From an uncultured Pelagibacteraceae bacterium (GTDB lineage Bacteria; Pseudomonadota; Alphaproteobacteria; Pelagibacterales; Pelagibacteraceae): 33,893 nucleotides of DNA. Numbering within the stretch: position 1 is the stretch's first letter; every line of letters starts with the position of its first letter. A model generated the notes under the pieces. The model worked only from the letters and a program-made list of their open reading frames with translations, did no database searches and was not told the origin of the DNA. This document shows positions 17,020-25,779 of this stretch, piece after piece. Both the position numbers and the translations under genes were made by a program. The DNA lies in contig CACFKF010000009.1 in NCBI GenBank assembly GCA_902566775.1, positions 1 to 33,893 on the forward strand. Direction: 5' to 3'.

Positions 17020-17075
17020 ATTTAATTTTTAATAATTTTCAACTTCTAGTTTTATTTTATTTTATAATTATAATA

Positions 17076-17104
17076 TTGACTCTTAAACTCATTTTAGATT
17101 AACT
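17076..17104 (+). promoter_or_regulatory. Possible internal promoter for the TRAP binding protein
   Basis: TTGACT (17076-17081), a 17-base spacer and TTAACT (17099-17104) in the 119-base gap between dctM and dctP. The leader ends in a strong Shine-Dalgarno, AAGGGGG (17128-17134). An internal promoter would raise the binding protein above the membrane subunits. The -35 is good, the -10 only fair. Confidence 0.4.
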
Positions 17105-17138
17105 TTTATTATTCAATGTACATGAAGAAGGGGGAAAA

Positions 17139-18212
17139 ATGAAAAAAGACAAAAAGCTAATAACGAAGAGACGTTCGTTTATTAAGAAAGCAGGTTTGTT
17201 AACACTAGGTGCTGCTGGAGCAGCTACAGTAAAAGCTCCATATGTATACTCAGCAACTAATCCTATTAAATGGAGACTTCAAACTTATTCTGGAGCACCA
17301 TTAGGAGCGCATGTTGTTAAGCCTCAAGTTGAAGCTTTTAATAAAGCCGCACATGGTGAAATGGAAATCGAGCTTTATTATGCTGACCAATTAGTTCCTA
17401 CTGATGAATTGTTTAGAGCAATGCAAGCAGGAACAATTGACGCTGTACAAAGTGATGATGCTACAATGGGATCGCCCGTAGATATTCAGATCTTTGGAGG
17501 ATATTTCCCATTCGCAACTAGATTTAGTTTAGATGTCCCAGCTATGTTTAAATATTACGGCTTGGATGGAATTTGGGCTGAAGCTTATGGCGAAGTAGAT
17601 AATGTTACTTGGTTAAGTACAAGTGCATGGGATCCTTGCATTCTATTCACTGTAAAAAAACCAATTAAGAAACTTTCAGACATGAAAGGTCTTAGGGTTT
17701 TTGGAGTTCCGACTGCTGGAAGATTTATGGCAAGATACGGACTAATACCAGTAATAGTACCTTGGGATGATGTTGAAGTTGCTATGCAAACAGGAGAGTT
17801 AGATGGAGTTTGTTGGTGTGGATTTACAGAAGCCTATGAAGTAGGTTGGGCAGATATTTGTAATTACGCATTATCAAATGCAATAACTGGAGCATGGTTC
17901 GGTTCTTATTTTGCAAACACAAAGAGCTGGAATAAATTATCACCTAAACTTCAGGAGTTATACAGAATGTCTATTGACCAATCACATTATTATAGACAAG
18001 TATGGTACTGGGGAGGTGAGGCAGATCTACGTGTAAATGGTAAGAAGATGGAAATTACACAATTGCCAGCAAAAGAATGGGCTGGTGTTGTTCAAGACTC
18101 TAAAGAGTTTTGGGATGAAACTGCAAAAATAAGTCCTCGTTGTGCAAAAGTTGTTAAAGCATTTAATTCATATGCTAGCACAATGGAAAAAGCAGGATAT
18201 CCTTACAGATAA
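17139..18212 (+). CDS. TRAP transporter solute-binding protein (DctP), Tat signal
   Basis: A 357-residue periplasmic receptor of the DctP/TRAP class. The N-terminus has a twin-arginine pattern KRRSFIKK (10-17), a weakly hydrophobic stretch and a YSA cleavage site near residue 39, so it is probably exported folded by Tat. The core has family-type blocks QTYSGAPLGAHVVKPQVEAF, ADQLVPTDELFRAMQAGTID, LSDMKGLRVFGVPTAG with the conserved substrate-carboxylate arginine in KGLR, and MQTGELDGVCWCG. The GELDGV-type signature and overall pattern recall the TakP/keto-acid branch, suggesting a carboxylate ligand, but this is a weak inference. It is the third gene of the TRAP operon and is followed by a hairpin. 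Confidence 0.87.
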   Translation: MKKDKKLITKRRSFIKKAGLLTLGAAGAATVKAPYVYSATNPIKWRLQTYSGAPLGAHVVKPQVEAFNKAAHGEMEIELYYADQLVPTDELFRAMQAGTIDAVQSDDATMGSPVDIQIFGGYFPFATRFSLDVPAMFKYYGLDGIWAEAYGEVDNVTWLSTSAWDPCILFTVKKPIKKLSDMKGLRVFGVPTAGRFMARYGLIPVIVPWDDVEVAMQTGELDGVCWCGFTEAYEVGWADICNYALSNAITGAWFGSYFANTKSWNKLSPKLQELYRMSIDQSHYYRQVWYWGGEADLRVNGKKMEITQLPAKEWAGVVQDSKEFWDETAKISPRCAKVVKAFNSYASTMEKAGYPYR

Positions 18213-18225
18213 AAACAATTAAGTT

Positions 18226-18254
18226 TAGACGCTCTAATTTATTTAGAGCGTCTA
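18226..18254. terminator. Bidirectional hairpin between dctP and the SDR gene
   Basis: TAGACGCTCTAA (18226-18237), loop TTTAT, TTAGAGCGTCTA (18243-18254): a perfect 12-base-pair stem between two convergent genes. There is no long T tract after it on the plus strand, and only an A/T-rich flank on the minus strand. Termination, or 3'-end protection of both transcripts, is the likely role. Confidence 0.7.
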
Positions 18255-18268
18255 GATGTTGTAATTTA

Positions 18269-19024
18269 TTATGGTTTTGCGGTTATACCGCCATCAATTA
18301 TAATTTCAGTACCAGTAATATATTTACTTTGATCGCTTAATAAAAACATTATTCCATTAGCTATATCTTCTGGTTTTCCTACTTTTTTTAAAGGAATATT
18401 TTTTTCAAGATTTCTTTTCATAGAAGGTTTTTTCTTCCATCTTTTTTGCATACTTGTATCTACTGGGCCAGGTAAAATCACATTAGATCTTATGTTTTTA
18501 TTTGCATATTGAATAGCAAGTGATTTTGAAAGCCTAATCATAGCAGCTTTAGAAGAACCGTATGCATCTTGCGGCTTATCATCCCCAGACAATGCATCCA
18601 CAGAAGATATATGGACCATTGAGCCAAATTTTTTTCTTTCCATTTTTGGTATGATTATTTTTGACAAATAAACCATAGTTTTAAGGTTTATTTCATAAAC
18701 TCTGTCCCATATCAAAAAATCTATTTTTGTGGAGGATATATCTTTATCAAACCATAATACTCCTGTTGTATTTATAAGATAATCAATAGATTTTTTTTTA
18801 TTATAATAATCGTTTATTATTTTTTTTAATTTTTTAAAATTAGTTATATTTACTTGTTTAAAAGTGGCTTTAGAGCTTTTAGAAAGAAAATTTTTTGGAG
18901 GTTTTTTTATGTCCAGCATTAAAGTGCTGATATTGTTGTTTAAAAGTTTCTTTGTTGTTTCTAGCCCCATTCCTCCACAAGCACCTGTAACAACAGCTGA
19001 TTTACCTTTGTAGGTGAGTTTCAT
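18269..19024 (-). CDS. Short-chain dehydrogenase/reductase
   Basis: A 251-residue classical SDR acting on an unknown alcohol/carbonyl substrate. The cofactor motif TGACGGMG is at 13-20, with an aspartate (D38) at the end of beta-2 in LMLDI, favouring NAD(H). NTTGV (85-89) replaces the usual NNAG. The catalytic set is N113, S140/S141, Y155 and K159 (YGSSK), and the C-terminal block IIIDGG is standard. Two bases separate it from the upstream aldehyde dehydrogenase on the same strand, so they form an operon and probably act in one pathway. The substrate cannot be read from the sequence. Confidence 0.88.
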   Translation of the reverse strand: MKLTYKGKSAVVTGACGGMGLETTKKLLNNNISTLMLDIKKPPKNFLSKSSKATFKQVNITNFKKLKKIINDYYNKKKSIDYLINTTGVLWFDKDISSTKIDFLIWDRVYEINLKTMVYLSKIIIPKMERKKFGSMVHISSVDALSGDDKPQDAYGSSKAAMIRLSKSLAIQYANKNIRSNVILPGPVDTSMQKRWKKKPSMKRNLEKNIPLKKVGKPEDIANGIMFLLSDQSKYITGTEIIIDGGITAKP

Positions 19025-19026
19025 TT

Positions 19027-20406
19027 CTATTTTAGTTCTTTTCTTAAGTGAAAACTTTTTGGTTTAGTTAAATGTTCGTAAGCAATTTCAGATAAAGAAC
19101 ACCCTTTTCCTGTTTCTTTGACTCCAGTCCAAGATAGTCCAGGGTCTAGATAATCACATCGATTCATAAATAAAGTTCCAGTATTTATTTCATTTCCAAG
19201 TTTTTCAGCGGCTTCTAAGTCTTTAGTCCAAATTGAAGCTGTTAGACCATATGGACTGTCATTCATTAAATCTATTCCTTCTCTATCGTTTGCAACAGGC
19301 ATTATCCCCACGCATGGTCCAAAAGTTTCTTCCATCATAAAATTCATTTCATGATTTACTTCAGTTAAAACTTGGGGTGTCATGTAATTTTTATGTTCTT
19401 TTGGATAATTAAATTTTAATTTATCAATCATCATTTTAGCGCCTTGTTTAACAGCCAAATTCATTTGATCTTCTATAAATTTTGCAGCTGATAATTTAAC
19501 AACAGGACCCAAGTTTGTATCTTTATTCAAAGGATTACCAAGTTTATATTCATATGTTTTATTAATGAATAATTCTAAAAATTTATTATATATTTTTTTA
19601 TCAACATAAATTCTTTCTATGCCACAGCAAGATTGACCCGAATTAAAAAAAGAACCATCTACAAGGTTTTCAACAGCTTTTTCTATATCAGCATCATGTC
19701 TTACATAAGCGGGATCTTTTCCACCCAACTCTAGTGCAACATTAATAAATTTATTAATGGTTGCTTTTTGCACTTCATATCCAGCATTAACAGATCCAGT
19801 GAAAGATACAAAGGCAGTTCTTTTGTCAGAAACTATTTTTAAACTATCTTTGTGATTTAAATGTAAATAATTAAAAATATTTTTTGGAAGAGTTTTTTTA
19901 GCAGATTCATACAACTGTTCAGCACAAAGCGGAGTTTGTGCTGAATGCTTTAGTATTACAGAATTACCAGCTGCAAGAGAAGGAATAATGGAGTTAACAG
20001 AAGTTAAATAGGGATAATTCCAAGGAGCTATAATAAACGAAACTCCCATAGGCATCCTTTTAATATAATTTTTAAAGTTATCCTTTTCTGGTAAGTAAAT
20101 ATTTTTTAATTTATCTTCAGCAATTAAAAGCATATAATCTGCTCTTTCCTTAAATCCTTTAAGTTCACTTGAAGCTTGAGAAATGGGCCTTCCCATTTGT
20201 CTAGTAATTTCTTCGATAATTTGTTTTTCTTTTGAAAGAAAATCTGTGACAAATTTTTTTAATAATTCAACTCTTTCTTCGACCTTAAGTGATGCCCATT
20301 CTTTTTGTGCAGTTAATGAATTAGATATAGTTTCTTCAATTATTTTAGAGTTATACTCTCTTTCAACATAAATTGTGTTATCTATAGGGGTAATTGTCTG
20401 TATCAT
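19027..20406 (-). CDS. NAD(P)-dependent aldehyde dehydrogenase
   Basis: 459 residues of the ALDH superfamily. Key residues are N130 (APWNYP), K153 in ILKHS, FTGSVNAG (202-209), general base E226 (LELGGKDP) and nucleophile C260 in NSGQSCCG. The late block METF-type EETFGPCVGI and the cofactor-loop region are present. Succinate-semialdehyde-like and broad-substrate ALDHs share this layout; the substrate is undetermined. It is the first gene of an operon with the SDR and divergent (70-base spacer) from the Fe-alcohol dehydrogenase, which suggests an alcohol-aldehyde-acid sequence. In SAR11, ADH/ALDH genes of this kind have been discussed for methanol or other small-alcohol oxidation; applying that here is inference. 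Confidence 0.9.
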   Translation of the reverse strand: MIQTITPIDNTIYVEREYNSKIIEETISNSLTAQKEWASLKVEERVELLKKFVTDFLSKEKQIIEEITRQMGRPISQASSELKGFKERADYMLLIAEDKLKNIYLPEKDNFKNYIKRMPMGVSFIIAPWNYPYLTSVNSIIPSLAAGNSVILKHSAQTPLCAEQLYESAKKTLPKNIFNYLHLNHKDSLKIVSDKRTAFVSFTGSVNAGYEVQKATINKFINVALELGGKDPAYVRHDADIEKAVENLVDGSFFNSGQSCCGIERIYVDKKIYNKFLELFINKTYEYKLGNPLNKDTNLGPVVKLSAAKFIEDQMNLAVKQGAKMMIDKLKFNYPKEHKNYMTPQVLTEVNHEMNFMMEETFGPCVGIMPVANDREGIDLMNDSPYGLTASIWTKDLEAAEKLGNEINTGTLFMNRCDYLDPGLSWTGVKETGKGCSLSEIAYEHLTKPKSFHLRKELK

Positions 20407-20476
20407 AAAAAAAATGAGATTAGACTAGATTAATTTCATTTACCATATTAAAAATTGTCATAAAATAAATTTAAAT

Positions 20477-21637
20477 ATGACAAACTATAATTGGAATTAT
20501 CCAACAACACTATGGGTAGGTGAAAATAGGGTAAATGATTTATCTGCAGCATGCAAAAATTTAAATATAAAAAATCCTTTGTTTGTGACTGACAAAGATC
20601 TAGTAAACTTAACATTTGTTAAAGATGTTATTTCTCAGCTTAAAAAGACCTTTAATAATATAAATATTTTTTCAAATTTTTCAGGAAACCCAATAGGTGA
20701 AAATGTCAATGATGGAGTAATTGCTTTTAAAAAAAGTAAATGTGATGGAGTAATTGCTTTTGGAGGAGGAAGTGGACTTGACGTTGGAAAAGCGATTGCT
20801 TTTATGTCAGGTCAAACAAGACCTATATGGGATTTTGAAGATATAGGAGATTATTGGAAAAGAGCAGATGAAAAAAATATTGCACCAATTATAGCAGTTC
20901 CAACAACAGCTGGAACAGGATCTGAAACTGGTAGAGCTTCTGCAATTATTAATAATGAAACAGGTGTAAAAAAAATTATTTTTCATCCAAAGTTTTTACC
21001 ATCTATTGTTATCTTAGATCCAGTTTTAACAGTTGATTTATCGCCAAGAATGACTGCTGCTACAGGAATGGATGCTCTTGCACATAATTTAGAAGCATTC
21101 TGTGCACCAGGTTTTCATCCAATGGCTGATGGAATTGCAATTGAGGGCATGAAGTTAATAAGAAAGTCTCTTACGAAGGCTGTGAATGAAGGAAAAAATT
21201 TAAACGCAAGAGCTGATTTGTTAGCGGCTGCAAGTATGGGTTCAACTGCTTTTCAAAAAGGCTTAGGTGCCATTCATTCTTTAAGTCACCCTGTCAATGC
21301 ACAATTTAATGTTCATCATGGATTATCAAATGCAATTTTTATGCCATATGTTTTAACTTTTAATAAAGATTTAATAGAAAGCAGAATTGTGTCTATTTGC
21401 GATTATCTAGATTTGGAAAAAAATTTTGATAGTTTTTTAAATTGGATTTTAGAATTAAGAAAAGAACTTAATATTCCACACACACTCTCAGAAGTTGTTG
21501 AGCCGAAAAAAATAAATTTAGATCAATTATCAAAAATGGCATTGGAAGATCCTTCAACAGCAACTAATCCAAAAAAAATGAGCGTTGACGATATGAAAAT
21601 ATTATATAAATATAGTATTTTAGGAAAATTGTTTTAA
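20477..21637 (+). CDS. Iron-containing alcohol dehydrogenase
   Basis: A 386-residue group III (Fe-ADH) dehydrogenase. It has the dinucleotide-binding GGGSGLDVGKAIA (96-108), the PTTAGTGSE block (142-150) and metal ligands D199, H203, H267 and H281 within DALAHNLEAF, GAIHSLSHP and NVHHG. The full length and all ligands suggest an active enzyme. Substrates of this family include methanol, ethanol, lactaldehyde and hydroxybutyrate. The C1 context (fhs, sox, tdm) makes methanol or another small alcohol attractive but unproven. The start is 70 bases from the divergent ALDH start, and its TAA shares one base with the ATG of the downstream amidotransferase, implying translational coupling. Confidence 0.9.
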   Translation: MTNYNWNYPTTLWVGENRVNDLSAACKNLNIKNPLFVTDKDLVNLTFVKDVISQLKKTFNNINIFSNFSGNPIGENVNDGVIAFKKSKCDGVIAFGGGSGLDVGKAIAFMSGQTRPIWDFEDIGDYWKRADEKNIAPIIAVPTTAGTGSETGRASAIINNETGVKKIIFHPKFLPSIVILDPVLTVDLSPRMTAATGMDALAHNLEAFCAPGFHPMADGIAIEGMKLIRKSLTKAVNEGKNLNARADLLAAASMGSTAFQKGLGAIHSLSHPVNAQFNVHHGLSNAIFMPYVLTFNKDLIESRIVSICDYLDLEKNFDSFLNWILELRKELNIPHTLSEVVEPKKINLDQLSKMALEDPSTATNPKKMSVDDMKILYKYSILGKLF

Positions 21638-22434
21638 TGAAAGCTTTGAATTTATTAGTTGTTGAAGGAAATATTCAAAAAGAAAATGATAATTTTCGAC
21701 AATATGGAATCCAAACTCATGTTGAAAGTTTAAAAGACAGTCTTGAATATTATTCAAAAGATTTAAATATTGATGTTTTTAATCCATGTTCAGAAAAAAG
21801 CTTTGATAAAATATTACCAAATATTAAAAAATACGATGGATTAATTTGGGGAGGAAGCAGTTTAAATATTTATAATGATTGTATTGAAATTCGTAGACAA
21901 ATTTCTTTTATGAAAGAATGTTTTAAAAACATTAAAAAAATTTTAGCAATATGCTGGGGAATGCAAGTTGCTGTAACAGCTGCCGGTGGTACAGTAAAAA
22001 AATCTACAAACGGAGCTCATATTGGAATTGCACAAGATATTGAAATTAACGAAAATGGACAAAATCATCCGTTATATAAATTAAAAAAGAAGAAATTTAA
22101 TTCACCAGCATTTAATTTTGATGAAGTTGTTACATTGCCCGAAGGAGCTATTCACCTCGCATCAAACAGAGTTAATAAAATACAAGGTATTAATTTTAAA
22201 TCAGGAATTAGCGATATATGGGGACTACAATACCACCCAGAAATTACTTACCACAAAATGATTACTTTAATTAATCTTAGAAAAGATCGTTTAATAAATG
22301 ACAGAAAATGTTTTAAGGATGAATTGGAAGTTCAAAGCCATATTAGATTTATTGAAGAAGAAATTAAATGCTCTGAAAAAAATTCTAGAATGTTAGAGTT
22401 AAAAAATTGGCTTAATTATTTGAAAGCAGCTTAA
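21637..22434 (+). CDS. Class I glutamine amidotransferase-like protein (orphan)
   Basis: 265 residues with a class I GATase domain over residues 1-210, most like the glutaminase half of GMP synthase. The nucleophile is C106 in the elbow AICWGMQ, with H200 and E202 in QYHPE completing the triad; WGGSSLN (about 71-77) fits the oxyanion strand. An extra 55-residue helical tail follows. No synthetase partner domain is present or adjacent. It overlaps the Fe-ADH stop by one base and meets fhs tail to tail with no gap. It may hydrolyse a gamma-glutamyl amide rather than serve a synthetase. It is not the class II amidotransferase of N-methylglutamate synthase. The substrate is unknown. Confidence 0.82.
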   Translation: MKALNLLVVEGNIQKENDNFRQYGIQTHVESLKDSLEYYSKDLNIDVFNPCSEKSFDKILPNIKKYDGLIWGGSSLNIYNDCIEIRRQISFMKECFKNIKKILAICWGMQVAVTAAGGTVKKSTNGAHIGIAQDIEINENGQNHPLYKLKKKKFNSPAFNFDEVVTLPEGAIHLASNRVNKIQGINFKSGISDIWGLQYHPEITYHKMITLINLRKDRLINDRKCFKDELEVQSHIRFIEEEIKCSEKNSRMLELKNWLNYLKAA

Positions 22435-24120
22435 TTAAAACAATCCTTCAATTTCACCTTTATTATTTAGTTTAATTGAGTCGGCCGCCGGAATTCTTGG
22501 AAGACCAGGCATAGTCATAATAGCACCACATATAACCACAATAAATTCTGCACCTGAGGAAAGTCTAACTTCTCTTACTGGAAGAACATGTCCTGATGGA
22601 GCGCCTTTTAAACTAGGATCTGTAGAAAAACTATACTGAGTTTTTGCAACACATATTGGTAGATTGCCATAACCTTTAGTTTCAAAATCTTTTAATTGAT
22701 CTCTAATTTTTGTATCTGCCACTACTTCACTGGCATGATAAATTTCTTTAGCAATTGTTTCAATTTTTTTAAATAGTGGTGTTTTATCTTCGTATAAGAA
22801 CTTGAATTTATTTTGATTTTTATCACATGTATCGACAACATTTTTTGCAAGATCTTTAGTTCCTTCACCACCGCTAGACCAGTGAGTACATAAAGATACT
22901 TTAACTTTTAGATTATTGCAGAACTCAATTAAAGCATTTACTTCTTTGTCTGTATCGGTAATAAAATGATTTACTGCTACAATGGCAGGTAAATTAAATT
23001 TTTTAATGTTGGCAATATGTCTTTCTAGATTTACCAAACCTTTTTTAAGAGCATCTACATTTTCTTTTTTAAGATCTTCTTTTGCTACTCCACCATGCAT
23101 TTTCAAAGCTCTAATGGTTGCTACAATTACAACGCAATCAGGTTTTAAACCGGATTTTCTACACTTTATATCTAAAAATTTTTCAGCTCCTAGATCAGCT
23201 CCGAACCCTGCTTCTGTTACAACATAATCAGACAATTTTAATCCAGTTTTAGTAGCAATAACTGAATTACAACCATGAGCAATGTTTGCAAATGGGCCTC
23301 CGTGTATAATTGCAGGATTATTTTCTAATGTTTGTGTTACATTGGGTCTAATCGCATCCTTTAACAAAACTGTCATTGGACCTTGTGCGTTTAAATCTTT
23401 TGCATAAATTGGTTTTCTGTCTCTTGTATATCCAATTGTAATATTTCCAATTCTATTTTCCAAATCTTTTAGATCTTTCGATAAACAGAAGATTGCCATT
23501 ATTTCTGAAGCAACAGTAATATCAAAACCATCTTCTCTAGGATAACCATTTGCTATACCGCCTAAATTTACATTTATAGATCTTAACGAACGATCGTTCA
23601 TATCCATCACTCTTTTCCAAACAATTCTTCTAACATCAATATTTAATTTATTTCCCCAATAAATATGATTATCAATCAAAGCTGAAAGAAGATTGTGGGC
23701 AGATGTAATAGCATGAAAGTCTCCAGTAAAATGTAAATTTATTTGTTCCATTGGAACTACTTGAGCATAACCACCTCCAGCAGCACCACCTTTCATTCCA
23801 AAAGAAGGACCTAAACTAGGCTCTCTAAGACAAACAATAGATTTTTTTCCAATCTTATTTAGACCATCGCAAAGACCAACTGATGTTGTTGTTTTTCCTT
23901 CGCCAGCAGGCGTTGGGGTGATAGCTGTAACTAAAATTAATTTTCCATCTTTTTTATTTTTCAAAGTTTCTAAATATTCAGGTTTAATTTTTGCAATATA
24001 TCTTCCCATTGGGCTATATACTTCGGCTTTGTCTGGAACACCTATGCCATCAAGGATTTCTTGTATGGGTTTCATTTTTGCGGCTCTTGCTATTTCTATG
24101 TCTGATTTGACTTTGCTCAT
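22435..24120 (-). CDS. fhs: Formate-tetrahydrofolate ligase
   Basis: ATP + formate + THF gives 10-formyl-THF; run in reverse it releases formate and ATP from C1 units. 561 residues, a typical length. It has the P-loop [13 protein letters not shown] (68-80), the family block [50 protein letters not shown] and a C-terminal [10 protein letters not shown] motif. It is divergent from soxBDAG with a 134-base spacer and adjacent to the ADH/GATase pair. Here it probably closes methyl-group oxidation by conserving ATP as formate is released, as proposed for SAR11 one-carbon metabolism; direction is inference. Confidence 0.96.
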   Translation of the reverse strand: MSKVKSDIEIARAAKMKPIQEILDGIGVPDKAEVYSPMGRYIAKIKPEYLETLKNKKDGKLILVTAITPTPAGEGKTTTSVGLCDGLNKIGKKSIVCLREPSLGPSFGMKGGAAGGGYAQVVPMEQINLHFTGDFHAITSAHNLLSALIDNHIYWGNKLNIDVRRIVWKRVMDMNDRSLRSINVNLGGIANGYPREDGFDITVASEIMAIFCLSKDLKDLENRIGNITIGYTRDRKPIYAKDLNAQGPMTVLLKDAIRPNVTQTLENNPAIIHGGPFANIAHGCNSVIATKTGLKLSDYVVTEAGFGADLGAEKFLDIKCRKSGLKPDCVVIVATIRALKMHGGVAKEDLKKENVDALKKGLVNLERHIANIKKFNLPAIVAVNHFITDTDKEVNALIEFCNNLKVKVSLCTHWSSGGEGTKDLAKNVVDTCDKNQNKFKFLYEDKTPLFKKIETIAKEIYHASEVVADTKIRDQLKDFETKGYGNLPICVAKTQYSFSTDPSLKGAPSGHVLPVREVRLSSGAEFIVVICGAIMTMPGLPRIPAADSIKLNNKGEIEGLF

Positions 24121-24254
24121 TTTAATCGTTCATAATTTTATTCAAATTTCATTGGAGTTGGATTAGTATCTCTTTTTATGGATTTTTTAAAGTTCTAAAA
24201 AATATATATAAAAAAAATAGAGAACTATTTATATTTATTGCTATAAATTTAGTC

Positions 24255-25511
24255 ATGCAAAAATATTCTGTATTTAACCTTATTAAAAATGCTCTTAAAG
24301 GTCATAAAGATTGGGAGGTGGCATGGAAAGATCCAACTCCTAAAGCTGAATATGACGTTATAATTATTGGAGGAGGAGGCCATGGTTTAGCCACCGCATA
24401 TTATCTTGCTAAAGAACACAATATTACAAACGTTGCCATTGTAGAAAAAGGGTGGATAGGAGGTGGTAATGTTGGAAGAAATACAACAATTGTTAGATCC
24501 AATTATATGCACGATGAAAATGGTTTGTTCAGCGAATTTGGTATGGATTTATGGAGAAACATGAGTCAGGAATTAAATTTCAACGTAATGTTTTCTCCAA
24601 GAGGAATAATTAATTTGGCTCATTCAGATGCTCAAATGAATGCATTCTCTAGAAGAGGAAATTCAATGAGATTAAATGGAATTGATGCGGTTCTTTTAGG
24701 AAGAGAAGAGGTTAGAACATTAATTCCGATGGCAGATTTTTCTGAAAATGTAAGATTTCCAATTTTTGGAGGGCTAATGCAACCAAGTGCAGGAACGGCT
24801 AGACACGATGGTGTTGCCTGGGGTTACGCACGACAAGCAGATTCAATGGGAGTAGATATAATTCAACACTGCGAAGTAACAGGTTTTGATGTTGATAATG
24901 GAAAAATCAAAGGAATTCAGACATCAAAAGGAAATATTAAAGCAAAAAAAATAGGACTATGTGTTGCTGGAAGTACAAACATTCTTGCTGAAATGTTAAA
25001 CATGAAACTACCTGTAGAAACTCACTTATTACAAGCATGCGTGTCCGAACCAATTAAACCAATATTGGATCATGTTGTTACTTTTGGAGCGGGACATTTT
25101 TACGTTAGTCAATCGGATAAAGGAGAAATGGTTATGGGAGGAGATCTTGATGGGTACAATAGCTATGCTCAAAGAGGAAACTTACCAACCCTTCAACATG
25201 TTTTAACGGAAGGAATTGCTATGCTGCCATTTCTTAGCAAATTAAAAATGCTTAGAACATGGGGAGGAATAATGGACATGTCTATGGATGGTTCTCCCAT
25301 TATAGATAAAACACATATTGAAGGATTGTATTTAAATTGTGGTTGGTGTTATGGTGGTTTTAAAGCAACTCCAGCATCAGGATGGACCTTTGCTCACACA
25401 ATAGCTCAAGACAAACCTCATGAATTAAATGCAGGATATAGTTTAAATAGATTTAGTACTGGGCATTTACTTGATGAAAAAGGCCTTGGAACAAAAACTT
25501 GGATTTCTTAA
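24255..25511 (+). CDS. soxB: Sarcosine oxidase beta subunit
   Basis: A 418-residue flavoprotein subunit of heterotetrameric sarcosine oxidase; it holds FAD and the site where sarcosine is oxidised. It has the FAD-binding IIIGGGGHGLATAYYLAKE (36-54), GGGNVGRNTT (69-78) as in SoxB, and H184 in TARHDGVAW, at the position where FMN is covalently attached in characterised enzymes. WGGIMDMSMDGSPIID and CGWCYGGFKATP match the family C-terminus. It is the first gene of an uninterrupted soxBDAG operon divergent from fhs. The start at 24255 lies close to a TATAAAT (24242-24248), so the leader may be very short. Confidence 0.94.
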   Translation: MQKYSVFNLIKNALKGHKDWEVAWKDPTPKAEYDVIIIGGGGHGLATAYYLAKEHNITNVAIVEKGWIGGGNVGRNTTIVRSNYMHDENGLFSEFGMDLWRNMSQELNFNVMFSPRGIINLAHSDAQMNAFSRRGNSMRLNGIDAVLLGREEVRTLIPMADFSENVRFPIFGGLMQPSAGTARHDGVAWGYARQADSMGVDIIQHCEVTGFDVDNGKIKGIQTSKGNIKAKKIGLCVAGSTNILAEMLNMKLPVETHLLQACVSEPIKPILDHVVTFGAGHFYVSQSDKGEMVMGGDLDGYNSYAQRGNLPTLQHVLTEGIAMLPFLSKLKMLRTWGGIMDMSMDGSPIIDKTHIEGLYLNCGWCYGGFKATPASGWTFAHTIAQDKPHELNAGYSLNRFSTGHLLDEKGLGTKTWIS

Positions 25512-25778
25512 ATGTTATATATTAAATGTCCTTACTGTGGAATGCGATCTCAAAACGAATTTGCATATGGTGGGGACGCAACAGTTAAAAGACCAGAATT
25601 AAACAAAGAAGTATCCGATAAAGAATGGGACACCTTTGTTTATTTGAGAAAAAGTCCAAGAGGAAAACATTTGGAACTTTGGCATCATGTTTCGGGATGT
25701 AGACAATGGTTCAAGGCTCAAAGAGATACGGTTACCCACGAAATTTTTAAAACAGCCGAAATCAAAGAAGATATTTAA
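25512..25778 (+). CDS. soxD: Sarcosine oxidase delta subunit
   Basis: An 88-residue zinc-binding subunit. Ligand candidates C6, C9, H59 and C63 lie in CPYCG and HHVSGC, the pattern of SoxD proteins; FAYGGDA (17-23) is also family-typical. The ATG directly follows the soxB stop, and the stop is one base from the soxA ATG. It has no enzyme function alone; it stabilises the heterotetramer. Confidence 0.93.
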   Translation: MLYIKCPYCGMRSQNEFAYGGDATVKRPELNKEVSDKEWDTFVYLRKSPRGKHLELWHHVSGCRQWFKAQRDTVTHEIFKTAEIKEDI

Positions 25779-25779
25779 T

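Noticed and set aside
21637-22434. N-methylglutamate synthase amidotransferase subunit (MgsA)
   Set aside because: That subunit is class II with an N-terminal cysteine; this protein has the class I C-H-E triad.
24121-24254. Defined promoters for fhs and soxB
   Set aside because: Several AT-rich hexamers fit weakly and none is clearly better; only TATAAAT near the soxB start was noted in its entry.
25687-25779. Upstream start for soxA
   Set aside because: It overlaps soxD by about 90 bases; ATG 25780 gives the family N-terminus and a one-base gap.
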